The notes beneath the pieces were generated by a model. That model was not told where the DNA came from. It saw only the letters and a list, made by a program, of their open reading frames with translations, and ran no database searches. This document shows, piece after piece, positions 7,383-14,538 of a stretch of DNA of 17,946 nt; within the stretch, counting starts at the first letter, position 1, and each line of letters opens with the position of its first letter. Source of the DNA: CAYNBT01 sp964396025. GTDB taxonomy: Bacteria > Patescibacteriota > WWE3 > UBA101185 > UBA10185. Both the position numbers and the translations under genes were made by a program. The stretch covers positions 1-17,946 of the forward strand of contig CAYNBT010000017.1 in the NCBI GenBank assembly GCA_964396025.1, written 5' to 3'.

Positions 7383-7879
7383 AGCACTTAGACGCTAAAG
7401 GTATAGGATTAATAGAGACTATCACGGCATTAGGTATTGCTGTGGTTGTAATCACCGCATTAGTATCTCTTGCTGTCTTTACATTGCGTTCTTCTCAAAC
7501 CAGCAAATATCTACTAGAAGGTTCCAAGTTGGCAAATGAAGAGCTTGAGTTAGTAAGGGTTGCCAAAGAAACATCCACAAGCTGGGTGAGTTTTTTGATT
7601 GATTTACAAGCGTGTGATGATTCGGCTGCTGATACTTGCTATATAGACACTACAAGCGATGTGCCGATTAAGGCAGGAATTGAGACTCTAGATCCTAATC
7701 CTGCCGTAGGCTTGCGCAGATCCTTTAGGGCATACGACCCAACAGCGGCTAATCCGGCAAATTCAATAGATACCACGGATCAGATTGTGCGCATAGAGGT
7801 GCGGGTTATGTGGAACGTGGGAAATGATACAAAAGGAGCATATTCCTACACAGATATTTCCAACTGGAGGGGCGATTGA
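7373..7879 (+). CDS. PilV/GspI-like prepilin (minor pilin 5)
   Basis: A 168-residue protein. The leader MSIKHLDAKG precedes IGLIETITALGIAVVVITAL, so the usual Phe at +1 is Ile while the Glu at +5 is kept. The KLANEELELVRV segment after the helix is typical of PilV/GspI-type minor pilins. A strong AGGAGGAG (7358-7365), 7 nt before the ATG, fixes the start inside the upstream gene. The order GspH-like, PilV/GspI-like, PilW/GspJ-like, PilX/GspK-like matches the gene order of canonical minor-pilin operons. This supports a tip-complex role for this half of the array. Confidence 0.8.
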   Translation: MSIKHLDAKGIGLIETITALGIAVVVITALVSLAVFTLRSSQTSKYLLEGSKLANEELELVRVAKETSTSWVSFLIDLQACDDSAADTCYIDTTSDVPIKAGIETLDPNPAVGLRRSFRAYDPTAANPANSIDTTDQIVRIEVRVMWNVGNDTKGAYSYTDISNWRGD

Positions 7880-8412
7880 TGACTTTAATGCCTACTAAAA
7901 CTCTTTTGAATAATTCACAAAAAGGCTTTACCTTGTTAGAGCTTGTGATAGTAATCGGCTTAATGGCGCTCACTGTGGGCGTAACCGGAGACATTTTGCT
8001 CTCACTGGTTCGTAGCTATACCACAACCCAGATTGAAACAGAGTTGGAGCAAAATGCAAATTTTGTGTTACTAAAACTTGAAAAAGAACTTCGTAATGCT
8101 GAAAGTGTTTCTGAGATAAATGACTCTTCGATTTCGTTCTTTATAAAGGATGCCAACAATAGCGAAGTAGAAGTTACTTACGCAGTTACGGGCGGTGTTG
8201 TAACTAGACAGGTTGGAGCAGGTGCTCAAGATACACTCACTAACACATCCAGCAGTAATGGAGTGCTGGTTACTTGTGCACCATGTTTTTCTCGCGTAGG
8301 TACAGCGCCTCCTGACATTATAAAAATAGCCATGGAGTTTGATACAAAGTCTTCAAATATAAACGCCCCCGTTACAGTTGAAAACACGGTGATAGTTAGA
8401 AAGTCTTATTGA
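7879..8412 (+). CDS. PilW/GspJ-like prepilin (minor pilin 6)
   Basis: A 177-residue prepilin. The leader MTLMPTKTLLNNSQKG precedes FTLLELVIVIGLMALTVGVT with Glu at +5. The NANFVLLKLEKELRNAESV stretch, followed by a beta-rich domain, resembles PilW/GspJ/ComGF-type minor pilins. The ATG at 7879 overlaps the previous stop as TGATG and is preceded by GGAGGGG (7866-7872). An upstream TTG at 7876 is therefore not needed. It sits between the PilV-like and PilX-like genes, as in classical minor-pilin operons. Confidence 0.8.
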   Translation: MTLMPTKTLLNNSQKGFTLLELVIVIGLMALTVGVTGDILLSLVRSYTTTQIETELEQNANFVLLKLEKELRNAESVSEINDSSISFFIKDANNSEVEVTYAVTGGVVTRQVGAGAQDTLTNTSSSNGVLVTCAPCFSRVGTAPPDIIKIAMEFDTKSSNINAPVTVENTVIVRKSY

Positions 8413-8414
8413 GT

Positions 8415-9254
8415 ATGAAGAGACGAGCATACAGAGATTCAGAACATGGTCAGACATTAGTGATAGTTGTAATAGTCATGATCTTAGCCTTGACCATTGG
8501 TGTTACAGTTTCCAATAGGTTTATTTCTAATCTTCGTACTCAAGTGAAAGTTGACTCTTCCTACAGGGCGCAGGCCGTTGCAGAAGCACTGGTAGATCGT
8601 TTACTGGTGTTGCCTGATTCAACGCTTGAGGATTTCGTTACCTACGGAAACTGTGGCAGTACTTGCACATTGACTATTACAGGTGCAGACAATGTTGTTT
8701 CAACGGCGCAAGCTACGTTGACTACACTGGGCAATTCTTCTGCCTCCATTGAAGTTCCTCTGTCTACAACGGATAGTGTAGAGTTTAATCTTAATGGTTA
8801 CGGGAATAATCAACAGCTTTGGGTATGTTGGCAGTCTCTTGCGGGTGTGAGTGCTGCAGAACAACCTTCTGTGGTTTTGCTTCATTTGTATGGTAGTACC
8901 GGAAACTACAGTACCCAATCATATGCTGCGAACACCATTGGATCTTCGAACACTAACAACTTTAGTGCTGCTGTAGCAGCTCAAAGTTACCAAAACTGTA
9001 TACAGGTTTCAGGTGTATCTGATCCTAAGGCACTAAGAATGCGATCTCTTTACAACAATGTAGATGTTTTTGTCGTTCCGGCTTCAGGACAGAGCTTGCC
9101 CTCACAAGGAATACAGATTACTTCAACAGGTACTGTGTTGAATGCAAAGAAAAAGGTCACGGTAGTAAAAAGCAGACCTTATCTGCCTGTAGATTTTGAT
9201 TTTACCTTATATTCAAAATCCCTAGCTTCCCCACTTACAAATGCGGCAGAATGA
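8415..9254 (+). CDS. PilX/GspK-like minor pilin, E5-less (second paralogue)
   Basis: A 279-residue protein with leader MKRRAYRDSEHG, then a hydrophobic helix QTLVIVVIVMILALTIGVTV. Position +5 is Val, so the stacking glutamate is missing, as in GspK-type tip pseudopilins. It is a paralogue of the product of 3613-4515. The shared points are the HGQ/RGQ junction, the VCW(K/Q)S block, the LRMRSL block followed by PxQG and STG, and the terminal PYLPxxFDFxLYS motif. The ATG at 8415 lies 2 nt after the previous stop; a TTG at 8409 overlapping that stop is an alternative. It closes the prepilin array, and the hairpin after it probably ends the transcript. Confidence 0.75.
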   Translation: MKRRAYRDSEHGQTLVIVVIVMILALTIGVTVSNRFISNLRTQVKVDSSYRAQAVAEALVDRLLVLPDSTLEDFVTYGNCGSTCTLTITGADNVVSTAQATLTTLGNSSASIEVPLSTTDSVEFNLNGYGNNQQLWVCWQSLAGVSAAEQPSVVLLHLYGSTGNYSTQSYAANTIGSSNTNNFSAAVAAQSYQNCIQVSGVSDPKALRMRSLYNNVDVFVVPASGQSLPSQGIQITSTGTVLNAKKKVTVVKSRPYLPVDFDFTLYSKSLASPLTNAAE

Positions 9255-9286
9255 GGGACATCGGTCTAAAGACCTCCGTCCCCTCT
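9255..9286 (+). terminator. Imperfect hairpin after the pilin array, possible terminator
   Basis: GGGAC (9255-9259) pairs with GTCCC (9278-9282), and inside it GGTC (9263-9266) pairs with GACC (9271-9274), separated by a 3x3 internal loop. There is no proper T run after the stem (CCTCTTA), so efficient intrinsic termination is doubtful. The remaining intergenic bases up to 9329 hold only a weak GCACA/TGTGC pairing. Confidence 0.4.
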
Positions 9287-9329
9287 TATGCACATTGATG
9301 GCTTTCAGCTTTCACTGTGCAGAATGATC

Positions 9330-9358
9330 TTGTATGGGGCACTAATAAACTGTAAAAT
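9330..9358 (+). promoter_or_regulatory. Promoter of pilMNO, leaderless type
   Basis: TTGTAT (9330-9335) and TAAAAT (9353-9358) are separated by 17 nt. The -10 matches five of six positions and the -35 only three. The expected transcription start coincides with the A of the pilM ATG at 9365, so the message would have no 5' leader. No Shine-Dalgarno precedes the ATG, which agrees with this. Confidence 0.6.
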
Positions 9359-9364
9359 TTACCC

Positions 9365-10405
9365 ATGCCCATTATTGGACTTGATCTAGGAAGAAACAAA
9401 TTCAGAGCTGTAGAGTTAGAAAACGAAAAAGGCAAAATTGTACTCAAGAAATACGGAACCTATGAAAATTCCAAACTTAATCTGGCTTCAGAATTAAAAG
9501 GAGATCTTGAAGCTTACTCTAATTCCATTAAGAACTTCATTGCTGATACAGGTTTTAGCACAACAAGCATCGCAGTCTCCTTACCAGAATCCGAGGTTTT
9601 TACCAGAGTGATCAAACTGCCTTTAATGACGGAAAAAGAGCTTAAAACCTCTATAATGTTTGAGGCAGAACAATACATTCCCCTACCATTAAAAGATGTA
9701 AATTTTGCATTTCAAATTATCGATGCTGACATGACAGAAAAAGACAAAATGAATGTTCTGTTGGTTGCCGCTAAAAATACAATTTTAGAAAAATACGTAA
9801 ACATCTTAAAGAATGCAGGATTAGTACCAAAGGGCATAGAACCTGAAACTTTAGCAATAGAGCGGGCGCTAAGCAGTAATCCCAATCAACCTAGTGCAAG
9901 CATTTTGGTAAACATCGGCTCACATGAGACTTTGCTTATTGTGACGTACAGAGGCTTTGTTCGATTTACACGCAGTCTAAACATGGGTGGAGATGATTTA
10001 ACTAAAGCGGCCCAGCAACATTTGGGTTTAGATATAGCACAGGCAGAGGAATACAAGAAGACTTATGGTTTGGACGTGAATCAGGTAGAAGGTAAGGTGT
10101 ATGAAGCAATAAAGCCTGTTGTAGATAATATTCTTGCAGAGATAAAGCGTTCGAGGATTTTCTATACAACACACAACCCCAGTGTTAACATTAACAAAGT
10201 TATCCTCTCAGGAGGTACTGCGCTTATGCCCGGACTTCTATTTTATTTTGCAAACAACTTGGATTTGGAAGTGGAGCTTGCAAATCCATGGCGAAACATT
10301 CAGATTCATGAAAAGTTAGAGTCTCAGAAGCAACATCTTGTTGAGCAAGGACCAGTGTTTGCTGGACCTGTTGGACTGGCCTTAAAGGAGGTAAAACGCG
10401 TCTAA
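9365..10405 (+). CDS. pilM: Type IV pilus assembly protein PilM
   Basis: A 346-residue actin-like ATPase-fold protein of the cytoplasmic side of the pilus machine. IGLDLGRNKFRAVEL at residues 4-18 is the phosphate-1 type motif of the family. Further signs are the SLPE segment, the FEAEQYIPLPL block at about residues 99-109, the GGDDLT block, and a C-terminal VILSGGTALMPG loop that lines the nucleotide pocket. The length is normal for the family. PilM binds the N-terminus of PilN, which is the next gene, starting on the last base of the pilM stop (TAATG). The gene appears to have its own promoter and leaderless message, so the alignment complex can be expressed separately from the pilins. Confidence 0.95.
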   Translation: MPIIGLDLGRNKFRAVELENEKGKIVLKKYGTYENSKLNLASELKGDLEAYSNSIKNFIADTGFSTTSIAVSLPESEVFTRVIKLPLMTEKELKTSIMFEAEQYIPLPLKDVNFAFQIIDADMTEKDKMNVLLVAAKNTILEKYVNILKNAGLVPKGIEPETLAIERALSSNPNQPSASILVNIGSHETLLIVTYRGFVRFTRSLNMGGDDLTKAAQQHLGLDIAQAEEYKKTYGLDVNQVEGKVYEAIKPVVDNILAEIKRSRIFYTTHNPSVNINKVILSGGTALMPGLLFYFANNLDLEVELANPWRNIQIHEKLESQKQHLVEQGPVFAGPVGLALKEVKRV

Positions 10406-10986
10406 TGGCTCAAAGTATCAACCTCATCCCACAACGAGAAAAGGTAGAACAGCAAAAAACTCAAATAGTTAAAGTGAGTACAGTATTTTCTGTGTTGATT
10501 CTGGTCATTGTTGGTTTGATAGCAGGCTATTTCTTTTATCAAACTTCCAGAATAAAAAAGCAAACAGCTTCTCTTAATGAAGCAATAAATGTTACTCGCG
10601 GCGAGATCGTTAATTTATCTCAAATAGAGATATCTGCAAGGAACCTCGGCAAGAAATATCAAACGTTGACTTCTATTTTTGAAGGGCGTGTCTATTATTC
10701 TTTACTGGCTGAAGAATTGTTAAGACGTACCCCTCCATCAGTAAAAATTGAAAACTTGACTATTGGATATCAACAGGAAATCACTGTGTCCGGAACAGGA
10801 ACCGACTATTTGGCAATTTCGCAGTTTGTAAACAGGTTAACAGAAAAGCTTGCCTCGCAAGATGTTTCACACAAGGACAATATCTTTACGGACGTTACAT
10901 TGAACACGGTAAATTTAGAAGCACAGACTGGACGAGTAAGATATTTTATCGTAGTTAAATTCGACAAGGAACTGCTCAAAAAATGA
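10405..10986 (+). CDS. pilN: Type IV pilus assembly protein PilN
   Basis: A 193-residue bitopic inner-membrane protein. The N-terminal INLIP (residues 5-9) is the conserved PilM-binding motif, followed by a transmembrane helix at about residues 24-46, a short coiled-coil-prone stretch, and a small periplasmic ferredoxin-like domain. It forms heterodimers with PilO in known systems. AAAGGAGGT (10384-10392) lies in the 3' end of pilM, about 12 nt before the ATG, longer than the usual spacing. The gene overlaps pilO by 4 bases (ATGA). Confidence 0.9.
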   Translation: MAQSINLIPQREKVEQQKTQIVKVSTVFSVLILVIVGLIAGYFFYQTSRIKKQTASLNEAINVTRGEIVNLSQIEISARNLGKKYQTLTSIFEGRVYYSLLAEELLRRTPPSVKIENLTIGYQQEITVSGTGTDYLAISQFVNRLTEKLASQDVSHKDNIFTDVTLNTVNLEAQTGRVRYFIVVKFDKELLKK

Positions 10987-11777
10987 ACGACACAAGATCT
11001 TTAAAAGATACTTTATTGAATTTTATAGTTCCAATTGTTTCTATGTTGGTAACATTGTTACTTTTTGTTTTTGTGATATACCCTTCCATCAATCTTTTGC
11101 CAACTCTTAAAGCAGAAAAGGCAAAAACAGAAACGCTAAAAAATCAATTAGACACTAAGCTTGTAGTGCTAAATAAACTTGTCGACTTCAAGAGCGTGGT
11201 TGATGAAAACGTTGACCTCGCATCAAAGGTTATGACATCAGAACCTCTGATTCCTGAACTTCTAACTCAAATCGATACTATCGCGCGTGAATCAGGTCTT
11301 GAGATTTCAAGATTAAGCTATTCGTTTGCAGATACAGGTCAGGCATTGTCTACAGAGGCTGTAGCAACAGATTATCAAACCGTGCTGGTATCTTTAGGCG
11401 TGCGTGGTAATTATGCCCAAATGGTAAGCTTTCTGAATTCATTAGAAAATGCAGCACGCTTGGTAAATGTAAATGATTTTCGATATACCGAAGAAATTGA
11501 GGAAGGGGGCAATACGCTTGGTTTAAGTTTCTCATTGAGTGCTCCTTATATATTCGTACAATCAACTGCAGTAACAGACGAACCTATAAATGTAGATATC
11601 ACAGATCCTAAGTTCATTGGATTTATGGATAAGTTAAAAAATCTCAAATTTTACACACCTAGCGTAAATCTTAATCTCCCTATCGTAAATGAGACTACAC
11701 CTACGCCCGATGTTTCTGACGCCGTAAATGAGAATACTGTAGAAAATATTACTGGTGAAAACGTTACTTCTAACTAG
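10983..11777 (+). CDS. pilO: Type IV pilus assembly protein PilO
   Basis: A 264-residue bitopic membrane protein. It has a transmembrane segment at about residues 13-34, then a KAEKAKTETLKNQLDTK coiled coil, a helix-rich linker and a periplasmic domain containing SLENAARLVNV, a typical PilO feature. The C-terminal tail is rich in Thr, Pro, Asn and Glu and looks disordered. It is expected to pair with PilN and align the inner-membrane platform. Its stop codon overlaps the trmD stop on the other strand at the palindrome CTAG (11774-11777), leaving no room for a terminator between these convergent genes. PilP and the PilQ secretin do not follow. Confidence 0.88.
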   Translation: MNDTRSLKDTLLNFIVPIVSMLVTLLLFVFVIYPSINLLPTLKAEKAKTETLKNQLDTKLVVLNKLVDFKSVVDENVDLASKVMTSEPLIPELLTQIDTIARESGLEISRLSYSFADTGQALSTEAVATDYQTVLVSLGVRGNYAQMVSFLNSLENAARLVNVNDFRYTEEIEEGGNTLGLSFSLSAPYIFVQSTAVTDEPINVDITDPKFIGFMDKLKNLKFYTPSVNLNLPIVNETTPTPDVSDAVNENTVENITGENVTSN

Positions 11778-12427
11778 TTCTTAATTTCTTGCATGTTTTC
11801 TTTTCTCCATTGTTTTATCTTTTCGTGATCTCCTGTGAGTAGTACCTTGGGAACACTATATCCTCTGAATTCTTCTGGACGGGTGTATTGGGGATATTCA
11901 ATCCAGTCGTTATAAAATGAATCAAGGCTTACAGCTTCCTCACTAAGAACGTTTGGAAGTAATCTGGTGATAGATTCAAGCACTACCAAGGTTGGTAGTT
12001 CGCCTCCTGCTAGTACATAATCCCCTATTGATAGTTTCTCATCTATGAAATGATCGATTCTAGCGTCTATGCCTTCGTATCGCCCGCACACGAATGTTAT
12101 AGTGTTCAGTTTGGAATATTCTCCAACCATTTTTTGTGTAAGTTTTTGGCCAGCTGGAGTTAGAAATATTATTTTAGAGCCTGCGTCGCCTTTTTTAACT
12201 TTTAGTGCCTCTAGAGCATCTACTACGGGTTCGATTCTTAAAAGCATTCCTGTGCCTCCTCCGTAAATTTTGTCGTCTACAGTAAGGCGTTCATCAAGGC
12301 CGTAATCACGAAGGTTTGTTACATTAATTTTTAGCTCTCCAATATCCAAAGCTCTCCGCAGTGGGAGAAGCTGTGAATATTGAGAAAAGATTTCTGGAAA
12401 TAATGTGATAACGTTTACTGTTAGCAT
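11774..12427 (-). CDS. trmD: tRNA (guanine-N1)-methyltransferase TrmD
   Basis: A 217-residue SPOUT-class enzyme that uses S-adenosylmethionine to methylate G37 of tRNAs, preventing frameshifting. Visible family motifs include VITLFPEIF at the N-terminus, YGGGTGMLL, LTPAGQ, CGRYEGID, the knot segment SIGDYVLAGGE, and the C-terminal DSFYNDWIEYPQYTRP and LLTGDHEKI. The catalytic-site Asp in the DSF segment is retained. It is shorter than the usual 230-255 residues, mostly at the C-terminus. It is the last gene of the minus-strand operon, 76 nt after khpA. Neither rimM before it nor rplS after it is present, unlike the common rpsP-rimM-trmD-rplS order. Confidence 0.95.
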   Translation of the reverse strand: MLTVNVITLFPEIFSQYSQLLPLRRALDIGELKINVTNLRDYGLDERLTVDDKIYGGGTGMLLRIEPVVDALEALKVKKGDAGSKIIFLTPAGQKLTQKMVGEYSKLNTITFVCGRYEGIDARIDHFIDEKLSIGDYVLAGGELPTLVVLESITRLLPNVLSEEAVSLDSFYNDWIEYPQYTRPEEFRGYSVPKVLLTGDHEKIKQWRKENMQEIKN

Positions 12428-12447
12428 CAGATTTTGAATTAACTACT

Positions 12448-12474
12448 CTAGTTCCTCGCGCAGCGTGGATCTAG
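12448..12474 (-). other. Imperfect 12-pair hairpin in the khpA-trmD gap
   Basis: CTAGTTCCTCGC (12448-12459) folds against GCGTGGATCTAG (12463-12474) around a GCA loop, with two mismatched pairs. On the minus-strand transcript it lies about 20 nt before the trmD start. A smaller CACC/GGTG pairing (12482-12498) follows the khpA stop. Neither is followed by a T run, so a leader structure, processing site or RNase III substrate fits better than a terminator. Function is unknown. Confidence 0.35.
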
Positions 12475-12503
12475 AATAAATCACCTAGGTAGCTGGTGTT
12501 TCT

Positions 12504-12770
12504 TTACTCTTGCTCTTGTGGTTGTTCTTGTTGCTTGTAGGGATCCAAGAGTTCTACGTTTACTCTAACTTGATCTTTAATTGCTTTTGATTTTGCTAGC
12601 GCTCTAATGCTTTTGATAGTTCTACCCTCTTTGCCTATGATAAGTCCCATATCTTCTTGTGCTACAGTAAGCTCATATACTGTCTCGTTTTCAGCTTGGC
12701 GCTCATTTACTACAACTTGATCTGGATTGTGAACTATCTGGGTGACTAAATATTCTATAAATTCTCTCAT
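12504..12770 (-). CDS. khpA: KH-domain RNA-binding protein KhpA
   Basis: An 88-residue single-KH protein. The core MGLIIGKEGRTIKSIRALA (about residues 42-60) carries the GxxG loop (GKEG) that binds single-stranded RNA. The N-terminal REFIEYLVTQIVHNPDQV is typical of the KhpA/YlqC family. The C-terminus ends in a Gln/Glu-rich tail. Its place directly after rpsP is conserved in many bacteria. It lies 13 nt from rpsP on the same strand. Known family members bind RNA, often with KhpB. Confidence 0.92.
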   Translation of the reverse strand: MREFIEYLVTQIVHNPDQVVVNERQAENETVYELTVAQEDMGLIIGKEGRTIKSIRALAKSKAIKDQVRVNVELLDPYKQQEQPQEQE

Positions 12771-12783
12771 TAGTTTTCTAAGG

Positions 12784-13092
12784 TTATTCCGAAGCGGTTT
12801 CTGAATTTTCTTCAGCTACATCTTCTTTACCCTTTTTTACTTTGTAAGGTTTAAATATATACTTGCCATTAATTAAATCCTTTACGGCTTGAGTAGTCAA
12901 GGCTCCCTTTTCTACCCATTCTTGATACTTAGTTGTGTCAACCTTAATTATCGGTGGTGACACCAAAGGATTAAAATGGCCAAGAACATCTAAGAACCTG
13001 CCATCTCTTTTTGTTCTAGTATTTGCAACAACAACCTTGTAGGTTGGTTGATGCTTTTTTCCAAATTTTGCTAATCTTACTGTTATTGACAT
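12784..13092 (-). CDS. rpsP: Small ribosomal subunit protein bS16
   Basis: A 102-residue bS16. The start MSITVRLAKFGKKHQPTYKV, the RDGRFLDVLGHFNPL block and the YQEWVEKGALTTQAVKDL helix are diagnostic. The C-terminal 20 residues form an acidic, low-complexity tail (Glu, Ser, Asp) beyond the conserved core. It sits 17 nt after rnc and 13 nt before khpA within the operon. Confidence 0.96.
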   Translation of the reverse strand: MSITVRLAKFGKKHQPTYKVVVANTRTKRDGRFLDVLGHFNPLVSPPIIKVDTTKYQEWVEKGALTTQAVKDLINGKYIFKPYKVKKGKEDVAEENSETASE

Positions 13093-13109
13093 AGGCGACG
13101 CAAATTCTA

Positions 13110-13805
13110 TCAGAGCTTTCCCAACTTGTCCAATGCATCCTCTGCAGCGGCTTGTTGAGCTTTCTGCTTACTGGGTCCTTCCCCAACCCCAAATAAATCC
13201 TCGCTCAAATAAACTCCCACTTTGAACATCTTCTCGTGATCAGGTCCCCAAGATTCCAATATCTCGTATGCAGGGGTCACCCCGCGCTTTTCTTGTGCCA
13301 TTTCTTGGAATTTCGACTTAGGGTCTTTATAGGTTCTGTCTTTAACTATTTTATTTACTTTGAAAAGTAGGTTTTTCTCTACAAAACCAACACAAAACTC
13401 ATACCCCTTTTCCAGATACAATGCCCCTAAAACGGCTTCAAATGTGTTTGCAAGAATATATTCCCTATCTCGTCCGCCGGATGCTTCCTCTCCCTTTGAC
13501 ATTAGAAGTAATGCTCCGTACCCCATTCTTCTGGATTCCTCCGCCAAAGAAGGTGTACATACAATGGCAGCTCTAAAGTTGGTTAACTCTCCTTCGCTGG
13601 ATTCTGCAAAGCTGGCATATAAGTGTTGAGATGAAATAAGTTGCAACACAGCATCCCCCAAGAATTCTAGACGCTCGTTTGATGTGTAGCTGTATGTGGA
13701 ATGTTCGTTGAGATATGATCTGTGTGTAAAAGCTGTCTGAAACAATCCCAAATCTTTAATTTCGGTTCCTAAAATTTCTTCCAATTTGTTCTGATCAAAT
13801 GCCAT
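13110..13805 (-). CDS. rnc: Ribonuclease III
   Basis: A 231-residue double-strand-specific endoribonuclease that processes rRNA precursors and structured mRNAs. The catalytic signature NERLEFLGDAV is at residues 43-53. The second metal-site block reads ILANTFEAVLGALYL (from 117), with Glu123 kept but Asn120 where most enzymes have Asp (E. coli Asp114). Residues about 160-231 form the dsRNA-binding domain, including the KQKAQQAAAEDALDKL helix. The length matches the family. It begins 4 nt after the ACP-like gene, an arrangement like the acpP-rnc pair of many bacteria. Confidence 0.95.
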   Translation of the reverse strand: MAFDQNKLEEILGTEIKDLGLFQTAFTHRSYLNEHSTYSYTSNERLEFLGDAVLQLISSQHLYASFAESSEGELTNFRAAIVCTPSLAEESRRMGYGALLLMSKGEEASGGRDREYILANTFEAVLGALYLEKGYEFCVGFVEKNLLFKVNKIVKDRTYKDPKSKFQEMAQEKRGVTPAYEILESWGPDHEKMFKVGVYLSEDLFGVGEGPSKQKAQQAAAEDALDKLGKL

Positions 13806-13809
13806 AGAA

Positions 13810-14046
13810 TTAATCGAGTTTATCAGACAATAAGTTCAAAAGATCTTCTACTGTTTCTAGTTCGTCTTTTTGACTGATAAGTTCTACGTCGTACTCGTCT
13901 TCAAGGTCAGTTAAAATATCTACCAATTCTAAATCGCCTATATTGAGATCTGCCTCAAAATGAGCTTCGGCGGTTACTTCACTTGGTTCTACGCCAACTT
14001 TGTCTGCCATTAAAGTTCTAATTTTTCTTAAGTATTCATTACTCAT
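13810..14046 (-). CDS. Acyl carrier protein-like protein lacking the phosphopantetheine serine
   Basis: A 78-residue acidic four-helix protein that aligns along its whole length with acyl carrier protein: VGVEPSEVT in loop 1, then FEADLNIGDLELVDILTDLEDEYDVEL. In place of the universal DSL at the start of helix II, it has GDL. The serine that carries 4'-phosphopantetheine is Asp38, codon GAT at 13935-13933. It therefore cannot be loaded in the standard way. The ATG at 14046 overlaps the end of nusB by 8 bases. Upstream in-frame ATGs at 14085 and 14070 would lie inside nusB. Its place between nusB and rnc suggests a structural or regulatory role in RNA metabolism, but that is inference. A rearranged attachment site cannot be excluded. 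Confidence 0.82.
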   Translation of the reverse strand: MSNEYLRKIRTLMADKVGVEPSEVTAEAHFEADLNIGDLELVDILTDLEDEYDVELISQKDELETVEDLLNLLSDKLD

Positions 14047-14464
14047 GCTTTTTATTTCTTTCTGCAACATTGCCAAGTACACCATTTACAAACTTACTTG
14101 ACGTGTCGTTGCCAAATTCTTTAGCAAGTTCTACGGCTTCATCAATAATAACTTTTTCAGGAGCTTTCTTTGAATAAAGCATTTCGTATATTGCAAGTCT
14201 TATAATTATCAAATCAACTTTTGCCACTTTGTTTAGTGGCCAGTCAGGGGCACATTCTTGGACTAATGCATCGATTTCGTCCCTGTGCTCCTTCATTCCT
14301 TTAATAAGTTCATCAGTTAGGGAAAGGTCAGCGCTTTCGCATGCGAGCATATCGCAAGAAAATAACTTGCATTCATTTTCATCTGCGTCAGAAAAGAGCC
14401 AGCAAAAGCCTGATGCTAATGCTATTTTTCTTGCTTCATGTCTTGGGTCAGTTTTAGATTTCAT
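14039..14464 (-). CDS. nusB: Transcription antitermination factor NusB
   Basis: A 141-residue all-helical protein that binds boxA RNA together with S10 and supports antitermination on rRNA operons. The N-terminal RHEARKIALASGFCWLF block, LIIIRLAIYEMLY (about residues 84-96) and EKVIIDEAVELAKEFGNDTSSKFVNGVLG are family hallmarks. It has more cysteines in its N-terminal half (four between residues 21 and 42) than usual. It starts 74 nt after rpmF, just past a small hairpin. Its 3' end overlaps the ACP-like gene. Confidence 0.93.
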   Translation of the reverse strand: MKSKTDPRHEARKIALASGFCWLFSDADENECKLFSCDMLACESADLSLTDELIKGMKEHRDEIDALVQECAPDWPLNKVAKVDLIIIRLAIYEMLYSKKAPEKVIIDEAVELAKEFGNDTSSKFVNGVLGNVAERNKKHE

Positions 14465-14475
14465 TTAAAAACATT

Positions 14476-14487
14476 CGGGCAAGCCCG
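14476..14487 (-). other. Small GC hairpin before nusB
   Basis: CGGG (14476-14479) pairs with CCCG (14484-14487) around a 4-nt loop, in the 74-nt rpmF-nusB gap. On the minus-strand transcript the stem is followed after four bases by five U residues and then the nusB start. It could be a weak attenuator that makes L32 more abundant than the downstream products. The stem is too short to be sure. Confidence 0.35.
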
Positions 14488-14538
14488 TTTGATCTCCCCA
14501 GATATAGTCGTTATGACTAACATCAATACTTGGTGTAC

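Noticed and set aside
12448..12498. T-box, riboswitch or tRNA in the khpA-trmD gap
   Set aside because: The gap is only 76 nt and shows no conserved riboswitch core or tRNA cloverleaf; only simple hairpins are visible.
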